64,000 nt of DNA from Drosophila persimilis (taxonomy: Eukaryota > Arthropoda > Insecta > Diptera > Drosophilidae), in assembly GCF_003286085.1 (NCBI RefSeq), contig NW_020825354.1, forward strand, positions 930,001 to 994,000, given 5' to 3'. A program made the translations under genes and the position numbers. This document shows, in pieces, positions 10,391-22,219 of the stretch (its first letter is position 1; each line of letters begins with the position of its first letter). A model generated the notes under the pieces. That model was not told the origin of the DNA and did not search any database. It was given only the letters and a program-made list of their open reading frames with translations.

Positions 10391-11119
10391 TCACCAGCTC
10401 CAGCCGCCGCCACCTCCACTGCCGCTGGAGGACCAGCCACTGCTGCTCTTGCTGGGCCAGGCCGAGGAGCTGCTGCCCAAGGACCATCCGCTGCCTCCGC
10501 TGCTGCCGCCGCTCTTCCAACCTCCGCCCCCGCCGCCGCCGCTCTTCCAGCCGCTGCCTCCGCTGCCGCCGCCACTCTTCCAACCACTGCCCCCGCCTCC
10601 ACCGCTTGACCAGCCTCCGCCTCCGCCACCACCGCTCTTCCAGCCGCTGCTGAGGCTGCTGAGGCTTGTCAAGGCTTGGGACTTCCAGTCGGATAGGCCG
10701 GATAAGGCACTCGACCAGCCGGATCCGCCTCCACCTCCGCCGCCCGAGCTCACTTTCCAGCCAGAGCTCCCGCCGCCTCCACCGCTGGGCCAGCCCGAGG
10801 TTCCACCCGAGGACCATCCACTGCTTCCCCCTCCACTGGGCCAGCCGCTGCTTCCTCCGCCACTCTGCCAGCCGCTACCTCCTCCTCCTCCACTGCTTTT
10901 CCAGCCCCCGCCGCCGCTGCCTCCTCCTCCGCCAGAGGACCAACCACCGCTAGAGGGCCAGGCGCTGATGCTGATCTTGTTGCCTCCCGAGGACCAGCCA
11001 CCGCCGCCTCCACCGCTGCTGCCTCCGCTGCTCCAGCTGCCATGTGGCTTGGCAAAGGCGGTGACACCCAGAGCCACCAGGAGACCGGCCAGGGCCAAAC
11101 GTCGCGTTGTCGAATGCAT
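10391..11119 (-). CDS. Secreted glycine/serine/tryptophan-rich protein 3 (242 aa)
   Basis: Single exon on the minus strand. Residues 1-23 (MHSTTRRLALAGLLVALGVTAFA, described by position) form a signal peptide followed by KPHGSW. The mature protein consists of GGGGW(S/K)SGG units. Ser and Lys flank each Trp, giving about 25 Trp residues. In the middle one non-repetitive amphipathic stretch (about residues 140-165, with ALSGLSDWKSQALTSLSSL) breaks the pattern. The end is WSW. It is preceded by a TATA box 51 bp upstream of the ATG and followed by an AATAAA. It is likely an extracellular structural protein; no enzyme motif is present. The long plus-strand ORFs over it (Pro/Leu/Gln-rich) are mirror images of the Gly repeats. 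Orientation is opposite to genes 1 and 2. Confidence 0.85.
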   Translation of the reverse strand: MHSTTRRLALAGLLVALGVTAFAKPHGSWSSGGSSGGGGGGWSSGGNKISISAWPSSGGWSSGGGGGSGGGGWKSSGGGGGSGWQSGGGSSGWPSGGGSSGWSSGGTSGWPSGGGGGSSGWKVSSGGGGGGGSGWSSALSGLSDWKSQALTSLSSLSSGWKSGGGGGGGWSSGGGGGSGWKSGGGSGGSGWKSGGGGGGGWKSGGSSGGSGWSLGSSSSAWPSKSSSGWSSSGSGGGGGWSW

Positions 11120-11169
11120 CTCTGCAGCTGCCGTGAACTAACTAATTTCCGACTGTGCCCACTCTCGGC

Positions 11170-11177
11170 TATTTATA
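11170..11177 (-). promoter_or_regulatory. TATA box, Gly-rich gene 3
   Basis: TATAAATA on the minus strand, 51 bp upstream of the ATG. The expected +1 is near 11145-11150, giving a leader of about 30 nt. Confidence 0.75.
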
Positions 11178-11904
11178 CCACCTGGCTGCCTGCTGCCTGC
11201 TGCCAGCCAGAGCTAAGCTCATCTAAGATTCTAGCCGGCCTCATCAGCCTCAGCTTCAGCTTCAGCACCAACACCGGCTTCCAGCATCGGCTTCAGGTTC
11301 AGCTTCAGCTTCAACCTCAGCTTCGTCGTCGTCGGCTGAGTCGTATAATCAGATGTAATTGCCAAAACTGCCAAAGCCAAAGCCGCCTGCACTGGCGGAC
11401 GCCCGTCTGTTGGCTGTGTCTCGGCTTGGCTGTGTCTTGGCTTGGGCCTCATTATGCCAACATCGACTTTCAATTTCGTACGCTTTGTTAGCGACCACCA
11501 GTAATGGGTCTAGCAGTCTGCCCGGCAACGCCTCCAGACTCAAAGACTCGAAAGACTCATAGACTCCGTTGCGCATGCGCACCTGACTGCATCGGTATCC
11601 ATGTTAATCCCTGGCGATCCATGGCGATACCGCATCATGATCACCGATTTATTGGCTCGCCATTTTTGTGTAACAGCCCAGACTACTTAATTGAGTTCGG
11701 TTGCTCAGGCTCAGAGCCTGAGGAGAGGAGCCTTCGATCGGTCCATCGATTCTTGATGCCTGCCCATTATTCAGAACGATATCTGGCCAGGCGGCAGAGC
11801 AGCCGAGTGCCCGATGCCTGGCGGAGGTGCCACCAGCTGTGTGTTTCTCTTTGGCTACCGTGCAACGGTTGCACATAATTCGTGCTGTCTGGCAAATAGG
11901 TTCG

Positions 11905-11937
11905 CAATCAATCGATCAATCAATCAATCAATCAATT
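11905..11937. repeat. CAAT tetranucleotide repeat
   Basis: CAATCAATC-type microsatellite with one CGAT interruption. Confidence 0.85.
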
Positions 11938-12516
11938 TCAGTTCGGGTTCGATTTTTTGGTGCAACTTTATGTTCTTTATGTGTTGATACACAACTTATC
12001 CTAAACCAAAGACTGGTGTCGGATCACCGATCTTAGCACCTCGTCGGATTTTCCACCCAGACCCCAGAAGAGGAGAGGAAGTATAGTTTTCAACCCGACG
12101 CTTTTGATACCCATGATACCCATCCATTACATATGGAATTTGTTTTAAATTTTTAAAACTGTTTCATCCCATTAATTTCCGTTTATTATTATTATTATTA
12201 TTAGTAAGACGAGTAACGGCCATACTTATTTTTGGCACTCGTTTCTTTCAGACTGTCTTTTGAGGCTCTCCTAAAATTAATTGAAAAGCAAGAAGAAAGC
12301 CCCCAAAAGCCATCTGCTACATCCTGATACACGCGTTTTAGATCTTTTTTCACAGCGCTGTCGAAAACACCCTTAACTTTGGGATTTTGCACAGTGCTTT
12401 AACAATTTCTGAAAACTTTTGCCCCCCCCAATATCAAAAGACTCGTAATTTTGGTATCCTTTAAAATTGGAATGGGGAAAAGAATCTTTTGCCATTTCAA
12501 GCAGTTATTTTATATT

Positions 12517-12570
12517 AAATAAATTAAATAAATAAATAATAAATTAAATAAATAAATTAAATTAAATATA
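12517..12570. repeat. AAAT/TAAA-rich simple repeat
   Basis: Interleaved TTAAATAAATAAAT units in an AT-rich spacer. Confidence 0.75.
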
Positions 12571-14431
12571 AATATGGTGAATTTTATTATTTTATTATCC
12601 AACCTGTCAAAGGCAAAAGGATCTTTGAACCCCCACTTCAACTTTCAATCACAAATCGCCTTGCAGATCCTGTCCTTGAATGGACAAATGATTTAAAATT
12701 TGATGCTCAAGTATAACACTACAATCTGTATAGACCCATTTCATACCTACATATATCATTAATGTCCATAACCATGGATAATATAGACCATTTCTTCAGC
12801 GGAAATTACTTTTTGTACATGTTATCAAATATACTATTATTTATAGTACGACTATAGTATAGTATGAATGAATGAAAATTCTTTAGTTATACACGCTTTA
12901 CTTCAAACCTCGAATACCCTAGTGGACAATTATTCCAATGTGAAGTCATGTATGATATATGCACATACATATATTATATCTACGTATCTACTATAGTCGC
13001 ATATTCTATATCAAACAAAACTAGCATCTAAGGCAGACATAAAATAATAAAATAACAATTTTTCTCATATTGTGGGGCAAGCTTCTGAATCTCTAAGTTT
13101 ATTTCGTCGGATAGGATTATAGTCAGGCTGAAATTTGTCCCCAAATAGAATACAAATTCTTCGCTAAAAGTGAAGAATGTTTCAGAACAAGGATCTGATC
13201 TCTAGAGAGTACCAAGCTGCCTTAAAACATGAATGGATTTTTTCCCTCTAAGAGTATACTACGAGTATCAGCGGTTACGAAAGACCGGCTTGTCTTAAAT
13301 AAACTTGAGCATCGGTCATTTATCTTTGATGTGCCAAAGTTACGACCAGCTTCTATGCATTTTTCTTTTCAATGTAGTTTTGAATCGAAGTGAACTCTTC
13401 TATCTCATTGTCTACCCAAATGTCACGGTCAGTCCAAAGGCATATCAAATTTGATTGCACATCATGTGATATACATGAAAGCACCTCAAAAAGTAGGACT
13501 TTCAATTCGTGGAACTACAACCAATTGCTCAAGGAGTATTTAAGGGACTGACTTAGCTCCTAATGAAACTGCTTCCCGAATTGGATGTGTAGCCCCAGAA
13601 GAAACCAACGAGGAATGCGGCATTCGTGAGCTTGAAGATTAGAACTATATTTTTAGCCCCCAAGAAATCGCTTCTGTGCACTGATCGCATTGCTTCGCGG
13701 AGCCCCCTTGGAAAACCGCTTAAACCTTTTGACTTTTTCACGTTTTGCGGACAGCTCTGATGGTTTTCCATTTTCATGGGCGGCATAAAAATCAAATTTG
13801 GGCCTTTTGTGCGATCGACTGAGTGGCAGGGCAGACTGGTTGAATGCCTGCCTTTGCCTGAATGAGATTGGTGATCAATCAATTGCCACAGACACAGACA
13901 TAGATCAGCAGATCAGCAGATCACAATGGCAGTGCACTTTGGTTGCGCAATTTCTGCACCGGGCCAAGTGCTAGACGGCCCAAATTGATTTGCCTTTGTT
14001 CGGTCTTCAATTGAGAGCTAACCGACCAGTCCCTGTCCCATTACCGACCAAATCGACTGACTGACTGGTGGCATCGCCTCCAACGATGACCTCAGGCATT
14101 GGGTCAAAGCAGGAAGCCGCAGAACCGAAGAACCACAGAACCACAGAACCTCAACCGGTTTCGAGTATAAATAGTCTGTCTCAATTAAGAATGGAAATTA
14201 TTTTCTTGCAGATTGCATAAATTCTAACAAAAAGTATCTATTATATATGTTAAAAAAAACATGTGTACTAAAAAATAAAAAAAAATTAATCTTAAGCTAT
14301 TGAAGAAATTTACGCGTGTTTCTCCTTCTTCTCCTTCTTCGGATAGCTTTTTGGTTGTCAGTTTGAACTAAGTTTGGATGGTTGGGGTTCAGGATGGTTT
14401 TTGGGTGGGACGGAAGTGGACTTGGGTGGAT

Positions 14432-14911
14432 TTACCAGCCCTTGTTCCAGCCACCGGACTGGCCGCCGGAGTAGCCTCCGGACTGAGCACCGGAGTAGCC
14501 ACCAGAGTAGCCACCTGACTGGGCGCCGGAGTAGCCTCCAGACTGGGCGCCGGAGTAGCCGCCGGAGTAACCACCGGACTGTCCCTCACTGATGACCTTG
14601 ACAATGATGACCTTCTGGGGAGCGCCGCCACCAGAGTATCCGCCGCCACCGGAGTATCCGCCGCCACCAGAGTATCCACCGCCGCCGGAGTAACCACCGC
14701 CGCCAGAGTATCCGCCGCCACCGCCTTGTCCTCCTCCAAGTCCACCGCCGAGACCGCCCAATTTGCTCTGCAGGAGCTGTGCAATGCCGCCGGCGCCACC
14801 GCCACCGCCGCCGCCTCCACCACCGCCACCTCCGAGGAGACCGCCAAGGGAGGCCTGACCAACGGCCAGGATGGCGGCGAGGATCACAAGAATGCAGGCA
14901 AAGGGTTTCAT
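14432..14911 (-). CDS. Secreted glycine-rich protein 4 with GGYSG repeats (159 aa)
   Basis: Single exon on the minus strand. I chose the ATG at 14911 because MKPFACILVILAAILAVGQA is a textbook signal peptide and the upstream in-frame extension would precede the TATA box. Domains in order: a run of Gly (about residues 25-40), a short Leu/Gln block (AQLLQSKLGGLGGG), and five GGGGYSGGGGYS-type repeats. Then comes a non-repetitive block APQKVIIVKVISEGQ (about residues 98-112), followed by a second array of GGYSGAQS units ending in GGWNKGW. The VI-VKVI block matches in kind the QVIKVIKIG block of Gly-rich gene 1 and similar inserts in insect Gly-rich cuticle proteins. Tyr-rich repeats suit dityrosine or quinone cross-linking in cuticle; this is inference. 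Confidence 0.85.
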   Translation of the reverse strand: MKPFACILVILAAILAVGQASLGGLLGGGGGGGGGGGGGAGGIAQLLQSKLGGLGGGLGGGQGGGGGYSGGGGYSGGGGYSGGGGYSGGGGYSGGGAPQKVIIVKVISEGQSGGYSGGYSGAQSGGYSGAQSGGYSGGYSGAQSGGYSGGQSGGWNKGW

Positions 14912-15003
14912 CTCGATTTCGATGCGATGTGCTGCTCTAGTGCTGACTGCTGACGAAGAGAAGCGGAAGCGTTGACTAATTCCACCATCGGCAGACTCAC
15001 GCA

Positions 15004-15011
15004 CATTTATA
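15004..15011 (-). promoter_or_regulatory. TATA box, Gly-rich gene 4
   Basis: TATAAATG on the minus strand about 93 bp upstream of the chosen ATG. +1 is expected near 14975-14980. Confidence 0.65.
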
Positions 15012-15240
15012 CCCCCGAAATCGAAGCAATCGCAATCGGAATCGGAATTGAAGATGCCCGTGCTGCTGGCCAGACAGAGATGGAGATGGACCCGCCGAAC
15101 GCCTCGCCCAATTAGAAGCCATTGATAGACGCCGCGGCAGAAGCAACGCAGCATCGCGGCATCGCAGCAGCAGCACGCTATCGATTTCGTAATAACCCAC
15201 ATTTCCATGCCGACGCGTACCGAACCGAGCCGAACCGATC

Positions 15241-15274
15241 AGATGCCGAAGATGCCGAAGATGCCGAAGATGCC
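15241..15274. repeat. GAAGATGCC nonamer repeat
   Basis: About three and a half copies of GATGCCGAA in direct array. It is not inside a supported gene. Confidence 0.8.
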
Positions 15275-18200
15275 CATGTCCGTGTGGCCATGTTTGTTGC
15301 TGGCTGCGTGGATGCTTTGATGCTTGGATGCCGGCAGTTCTTTTGTTTGCTTATGCTAATCGCTGCGCATGCGCGACGTGCTCTGCGGCCGGGGATCTTC
15401 ATCTTTTGTTTTCTCAAGACTGCACAGTGGCACCGTGCGGCTGGGCAGGGAGTGTGATACTTAGCACTCAATTATATCCAGGGCAAAACGAACCTTGAGT
15501 AAGGTTTTACATCAGTTACAAGCGCTTTTAGAAACCACCTGGAAATAGTCGAGGACTACTAAATCGAGGCAATACTGGGAGTCCCAGGAAATTACTCGTT
15601 TTTATGCAGTTTTAGAATGTGCCTTTTTGGGCTGTATTTGAATGCCAGGTGTTCCAGTTGCAGGAGGATATACTATATTTGATTTCCGCTTTTAAGAAGG
15701 GCACGCACCACGGTGCCTATGGCCGAAAGTCAAACAAATTATCGGCATATAATCAACGCAGCAAACGGCAAACAACAATCAACATTTATATCAATGTTTT
15801 GTCAGTTGGCCAAAGGCAGAGCCAAAGCATAAGCAGAAGCAGAAGCAACGCCAAGTGTCAGACTGATTAATGGACCCCACTTGGAGGAGAGTCGGGTGTG
15901 CTGCTTAAGCTTGCCCCAAGGCCTGCCCACCACTTAGAAAGCAAATCAGGAAGATACTTTACTCAGAACTAGGGTCCAACTAGGGTCTGCTTTACGGCCT
16001 AGTTAAGTCTATATGCCTATCTGTTCTATGTTTGTCTATTTTGAGGCTTGGGGCCCACTTCTAGCGCTGTGAGACTCCACATCACCGCTTATTAATACAT
16101 GAAACCGGTTGGTTGGGAATCGCTGGCTGCTATTCTATTTCTATATCTCGGATTGGCATATATTTGCATAGCCGCTCGCTAGATATGGCCAGACTCCGTA
16201 GGCCTGCCTGTGTATTCCCTCTGGTTATCGGTACTAACTAAATACAAACAATCTCACTTATTCTCTCGCCCGCCCACACGAATGGCCCACGGGTTCAATG
16301 CACTTCTTCAGCACACGCCCTGCCCTAAGCCGATGGAAATTTATGCGAAACAAAGAAACGAAACCGAAAAAAAAAGAAATACAAATATTGTTTCTATATC
16401 GCAAGTCCGTGTGTGTATTTGGCATTTACATACTCGTTTGCCGTCGATGAATATTCATAATCGCATTATTCGATTATGGTTCAGCCACTATTTCAAGCTG
16501 TAAGCTGGCGACCCAACGACAGATCGACAGAACGACTGATCTTGAGGCTTCTTGAGGATTGGACATGTATCAATTGAATCTGAAACGAGTCTGAAACGAG
16601 CCAATTTGAAACAAGTAGCAGCTAATGCTAGACGTTTGTCAAGAGATTGCCTCTAAAAAGATGGAAGAGCCGATAGGCCATGCCCGACCACAGAGCTTGT
16701 CGCCATTCGATGGTTTCCTGATTGTAATACGCTGTCAGAGTCAGAGGTAGGGAAGGGAATCCGACTCCAAAAATCAATTGATGTTCGTTTCTGGTCTAAG
16801 AGGTAATAGAAGCACGCCTGGGGATATAGTCATCTTCTATTTCATTTGTTTAAACAGAAGGAAGTCAATTATTTATTTCGAATTATGATGAGTCTCGACT
16901 ATCCCCCCAGGCATAAGAACGTCTCACTGGCTGAAATGTATAAGGTTTCCTCGTTAACCCACTCTCAGTCTCTCAGTATCGCAGTATCTCAGTCCAGATC
17001 TGTTCAGTTAAGCTTAGATGAGATCCAAGGCGACGATTTCGGAAGAATAACGTAAACATGAACCCGTTTGTGTGGCATCCCCATCCCCAACTCCATCCCC
17101 GCCCACAAAAACATGTCTACCCTATTGTTAGATCAAGATTCGAATATATGCATACATATGTATGTATATAGTGGCTTACAATGGGATAAAATTACAGACG
17201 GTAATAGCCGAACATAGCAAACTATTTCCCATCGCTTCGCCTTCAAGGTGCTGAAGGCTTCCATTATACTTAGTAAACCAACAGAATTAACATATTTAAT
17301 TGCGAGCTATGTACCCAAATGAAATTACCAGTGCAATAGTAAACAGAAGTACAAATAGAAACCAACACCGAATCCGAATCCGAATCCGAAAAATGATTGC
17401 TGAATGTTTGCCACAAAAGTGAATGGAAATACGAGTACGGGCCGGAGGGGGCAACAGTGGGGGGGCAGAGTCATCATCCCGTCAGAAAGGGCGGGCATCC
17501 GTCTGTGGCAATGGCTCTAAAGCTGGACATTAAAACTTAAATTGATGATACTCATAAATCATTGCTGGGTAATATCCAATATTTCAATTGTTGGTCCAGC
17601 ATTAATTCGAGTCCAAGCAAATTTGCAAGTTTGCAAGTGCACTCGCATTCCCGTTTTATGGCCATTAGGCAAGACAATAAATAACCATCTCACTGGCTGC
17701 ATATCCATATGTAAATGCATATGTATGTATGCGCCAATGTGTGTGCGAGTACACCCAGCCAAACAGCTAATTGATGGCGGACCGACTCGTATAAATTTAA
17801 GCAAATTACACTGCATTGCCAGAGAATCATCACATCATCGGTGGGGTCGTAAAACATCGATTGTTAATTGCTGGCGAATCGATTACACCGCTTACGAGAT
17901 CGTGGGAACGTAACTCCCCGGATAATAGTAGCTCCAAATGATTGACTTACTGGGATGTGAGTCACAAAGGATCATTCAAGGATTAGTTTCAGTTCTATCT
18001 ACAAAATATAAAAAAACCAGAAGTCGATGCAAGTTAATCTATTAATCTCAGAGAATTTTATTCTTGAACAAAAGTCAACCAAATCTATCTAATAAGTCTT
18101 CTCTTTTTTCTATACAAAAATAGAATAATTAGGAATTGTAAATTTATAAGGCTTTTTTTTAAATTAATGTGTCCATTTTTAAGCTTGTCTTAATGAAACC

Positions 18201-19214
18201 TATTGTCATGAAAATTAAAGTTAGTTTTTTCTACATGCCATATCAGAAATCATTTCCTGGATTGAATACTGTCTATTATTATATTGTTATTATGTTTTTT
18301 GTTATTATTAATATATTGGCCGACTGTTAAATCATTCCGGCTTGCAACCACGTCCAGGCCCATTTCTATAGCAAGTAGGGTTTAAATTCTATACTCAATA
18401 AAAAAAATCATCGTTATTAACTAAAAAATCAAGAAAATTGAGTTTTAAACGGCTCCCATCCAGACCCCAGCGACGCCGCACACATGAACGCATAATTTGT
18501 TCAGACTTTTGTGTACATAAAACCGATCAGCGAGCGTACAAAAACGTAATTTAATTTGTGCCTGTGTGTGTCTGGCCGCTATCGCTGCCAAGGCACTCGG
18601 AGCCCAAAGGCCAGAGCCAAGCTCATACGAAGACCCACCAGGCAGAGCCAGAGCCAGAGCTAGAGTCAAGCACATGGCAAATCGAACGAACCCAGTCGCG
18701 AGACTCGTTGACGCCGGCGATCGTGAGTTGCCGAATAGAAACGCACAAAGCCAAAGGCAAACAAAGAAAAGCGCTGAAATCCAAAGCCAAACAAAGACGG
18801 CCAGCGGAAGTAAAACAAAAACACAACAACACCAACAGCAGCTACAGCAACAAAATCAAATGAAAAAACCAAAAAATCAATGCACACACATTTTCATACC
18901 ACATATAACCGATAAATCGATGCGTTATATCAATGACAAGCGATCAATTGTTCCACTTCAAGTTTTTTTTTGGTTTTTTGTATGTAAAGGCGGAAAACAA
19001 AGTTTGTCTGGTGGGATAGTGTCGAGGATTGGCTTGGAACTGTTTGATCTTCCCTTGCTCCTTTTACTCCTCTTTTTAACTCTTTCCACGCCAACTTTCG
19101 CTTTCCGTCGCAATGACATTGACCTTCAGTAGTCGTCCCAGTCGGTCCCCCCGCAAGGGCAGAGCGTAAAGTGCACAGCTGAAAACGGGTTTTTCGGCAG
19201 CCAATGGGCAACGC

Positions 19215-19228
19215 AGATGGCGCCATCT
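19215..19228. promoter_or_regulatory. Palindrome AGATGGCGCCATCT, possible insulator-type site
   Basis: A perfect 14-bp inverted repeat. Each half reads AGATGGC, and the GATGGCGCC core resembles the GGTGGCGC-type core of Drosophila CTCF sites. This is motif resemblance only. Confidence 0.35.
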
Positions 19229-19801
19229 ACCGTTGAAGCTGCGTTGAGCTTCCGAACTACACTACAGGTAACTCTGGTTATGTTGGGCCCTCGTTGTTGT
19301 TGGTGGTCGTGTAGTTTTCATTAACGAGTTCTTGCAAAAGATGAATCGAAACATTAAAATATAGAAATTACTTTTGTATCAAATCACTGTGTATGCAGTG
19401 TCCCTTAGCTCAGACACTATCTGCCTTTTTCTGTAGGCAGTTCAAGTTTGTGAATTGGATTGGAATGAATTAGACTTCAACCATATAATAGCCAATTTAT
19501 CCTGTTCCTCCATGGATCCATTGATCTTCAGAGACACCTAGATTTTCAGTGTGATGCTCAATAAGTGTGATATAGAAAAGCTTCAGTCCCGACTGCTTTG
19601 CATCAAAACGCAAAGGTTAGAAAAAGCTAACGATACAGCGTAAAAGCTTTGTTTTACGGAACAAGCTCTGAAGGTAGTGCTTCTTCTGAAAGCCAAGCTC
19701 ACAACCACCATCTGTTTATCGATAAAGCTATGCCGTTGAGCCGTTGAGCTTTTACCGCATTCAAACAATTTAAGAAACGAACTCTGTTTTGATTGGTTAT
19801 T

Positions 19802-19807
19802 TTTAAT
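19802..19807 (-). terminator. Probable poly(A) signal of Gly-rich gene 5
   Basis: ATTAAA on the minus strand, about 50 bp after the stop codon. Confidence 0.5.
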
Positions 19808-19856
19808 TGCATATTAGGTCCAGATTCATTATCGATTTCGTTACAATTTCAAAGGT

Positions 19857-20631
19857 CTAATCGTTCCACCAGCCAGCACCGCCGCGGGAGCCACCGCCAT
19901 AGGAGCCGCCACCAGCAGCACCACGAGCACCACCGCCATAGGAGCCGCTGCCAGCGCTGGTGGCATGGTTAACTGTGTAATCGAACTCGGCGGGGTTGCC
20001 CCAGGCATTGCCACCAGAGCCGCCAGCTCCTCCTGCTCCCTGCCAGCCGCCAGCTCCTCCAGCACCTCCTGCTCCCTGCCAGCCGCCAGCTCCTCCTCCA
20101 GCTCCTCCTGCTCCTTGCCAACCGCCAGCTCCTCCTGCTCCTCCTGCACCCTGCCAGCCACCGGCACCGCGTCCTCCACCGACTCCAGATCCTTGCCAGC
20201 CTGCGCCCCGTCCTCCAGCGCTACCTCCATAGGATGCAGCGCCACCTCCATAGGATGCAGCACCACCTCCATAGGAGCCACCGCCAGCTCCATATAAGCC
20301 AGCTGCAGCCCCACCACCATTTCCATGTCCCTGTCCTCCAATATGGACCTTGGTGTTTCCATGGGACTGCGAAACATGCGAGACGAGTCCTGCTCCATTG
20401 GCTGGTCGGCCGCCGAAACCACCGCCGAAGCCACCGCCGCCTCCTCGACCTCCGCCGGGCAGATAGCCCCCGCCAGCGCCACCACCACCACCAGCACCAC
20501 CGCGGAAGCCGCCAGCATTAGCCAGTGCCAGAGAGGCCAACAAGCAGACGAATACCTGAAAAAGAGCACAAAGATCAAATTGAAGTCCAGATGGCTGTGG
20601 ATCCTTCCAGAGCTGTGGTGCTTGCCTTCAT
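19857..20631 (-). CDS. Secreted Gly/Ala-rich protein 5 (234 aa), two exons with a GC-AG intron
   Basis: Exon 1 is only ATGAAG (20631-20626). Exon 2 is 20555-19857. The 70-bp intron starts with GCAAGC and ends with TTTTTCAG. The joined N terminus reads MKVFVCLLASLALANA, a good signal peptide, which strongly supports this splice: exon 2 alone has no ATG in frame and no GT donor fits next to the ATG. The mature protein is Gly-rich with FGGG units, a His/Ser-containing non-repetitive block (LVSHVSQSHGNTKVHIGG, about residues 60-77), and then GGSYGGGAASYGG and GGWQGAGGAGG repeats. A C-terminal block with WGNPAEFDYTVNHATS precedes a final SYGGG tail. It is probably an extracellular structural protein. 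A TATA box lies 100 bp upstream of the ATG. Confidence 0.82.
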
Positions 20632-20730
20632 TCTTGGAGACTTGGATTAAGATTCGGGATTTGAGTTTTGAGATTGTTCTCGGAGCTGAGATCCAATGGT
20701 TTGTGATGCCTGTCCACCAAGAGACATCGC

Positions 20731-20738
20731 CATTTATA
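20731..20738 (-). promoter_or_regulatory. TATA box, Gly-rich gene 5
   Basis: TATAAATG on the minus strand. +1 is expected near 20706, leaving a 5' UTR of about 75 nt. Confidence 0.65.
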
Positions 20739-22219
20739 GTCAGAGTCTTGTGGATCTTCTACGGCTAATGATCTTCTCAAGATACGATACATAACAAAGA
20801 TTCGGCAAGATACAACAAAATTCAATTTGAAAAGCGAAAAAATCGTAAAAAGCCAAAAACCAAAACATCAATTTGCCCTGCTCAATTATTAGATTCTCTC
20901 TGGTACTACTCCATCGCTCAATAGTTCCGACCTGAACTCATATTTATCTTTATCTTTGACGCTCTGACGCTTGGCCAGTGTCTTGTTTCTCGCTTTGTTT
21001 TCCTTGGCTTTAATTAAAAGTTTTAAATTAATTGCAAAGAGGCAATTAGCCATCACCGATTTTTGCCTGTGGGCCACCGATTTGCTCCCCGCACTTCGCA
21101 CCCTTCATGGCAGCCGGCGCTTAAAAGACGCCCCCAGTGGACGCTGTGCGTCCAGTTTATGCCCAGCAATGGCCACAATCAGTGCTGCCCAACTCCACTG
21201 CGTGGGCGATCCACCCACTGCTTGTCTTCCTTTCTTTCCAGTTGGTTTATAAATTTTTTTTCTTTTTTGAAAGTGAGCAAATTTGTTTATGCAACCGAAA
21301 GTGCAGAAACGCAACTCATAAACCGGACAAACATCCAGAGATGGAAATCTCAACAAACACACTCAAACTCAAGTCCAATGATGTTTACAATTTCTAGATA
21401 GCAAACACAGTGTTTTCCTCCGAGAGGTTTCCCACAAAGCGATTAAACTCCATTCCCCATAGTCCCCTCCCCACTAGTTTCAGTGTAATTTATGAAATAT
21501 GTACAGTGTTGGTGATACTTTGAATCAAAAACAGAACCAGCACCAGAGACATTCCACATTGAGATTCTTCTTCGTTGGATTCATAGGTACAATATCCTTA
21601 AGAGAAGCCCTTACTCGGCTTAGGAATATATTATTATTTTTCAAATCTATCAATGTTCAAGTCTTTCTGTGTCTCAGATTGAAGTTTAACTTATTTGATT
21701 ACCCAAATGAAATAAACTATCCAAGATATTCGATAATTTTCTGTACTACGTATGTAAATCTTTTTGGAATACAAAAATTGTGCTAATGATATCAATGTGC
21801 TATGCTACATTTTATATAAAATTTTCTTATAATTGTAACTTATCTAAAAATGCAATAATGACAAATTTTAGTCACTTCGGACTGGTATATCTTCCCCGGA
21901 ATCCCCATCCTTTTCATACCTTCTCTTCCTTGTTCCCCAATCCAATTTAACACATCAATTAGGCCAACCAAATCATCCAAAATTAGCCGTGATATATAGT
22001 GCTGGAAAATTGGAGATGGCATTAAGAGATGGAAATTTATGCGAGCTGGGGGCTGCCACTCCACTCCACCGAACAGAAGCTGCGGCAAGATGACAACTAA
22101 ACAGCTAAACAGTTTTGTTCATACACAGATCAAATAAATCAGATATAGGGTATTCAAAGTGGCAGCCAGCTCTTAAAGCTGCTCTCCCAATCTGCGTTTT
22201 TCTCCGGCTGTCCCAGTGC

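Larger units (their letters stand above)
11180..14250. other. 3-kb AT-rich spacer between Gly-rich genes 3 and 4
   Basis: No supported gene. Simple repeats: CAGCTT units at about 11248-11330, CAAT tetramers at 11905-11937, ATT triplets at 12184-12203 and AAATTAAATAAAT at 12517-12570. A lone TATAAATAG on the plus strand at 14166-14174 has no ORF behind it. The minus-strand ORF at 12201-12392 ends in KYGRYSSY but starts only with GTG and has no domain. Confidence 0.5.
15015..19790. other. 4.8-kb spacer between Gly-rich genes 4 and 5
   Basis: No supported gene. It holds GAAGATGCC repeats at 15241-15274, CCGAAT repeats at about 17369-17390, and a long open frame at 18566-19132 that is open by composition (Lys/Gln/Arg-rich, then hydrophobic) and has no domain. 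A 14-bp perfect palindrome is at 19215-19228. Confidence 0.5.

Noticed and set aside
10374..11141. Long plus-strand Pro/Leu/Gln-rich ORF over the minus-strand Gly-rich gene 3
   Set aside because: It is the mirror image of the Gly-codon repeats; no signal peptide, promoter or start context on that strand.
12201..12392. 63-codon minus-strand ORF ending KYGRYSSY
   Set aside because: Starts with GTG only, no domain, AT-rich surroundings; not enough to call a gene.
14166..14174. TATAAATAG on the plus strand
   Set aside because: Good TATA box but nothing coding downstream on that strand before the convergent Gly-rich gene 4.
18566..19132. 188-codon plus-strand ORF
   Set aside because: It starts without promoter, is Lys/Gln/Arg-rich low complexity and then random hydrophobic, and has no domain; it looks open by composition.
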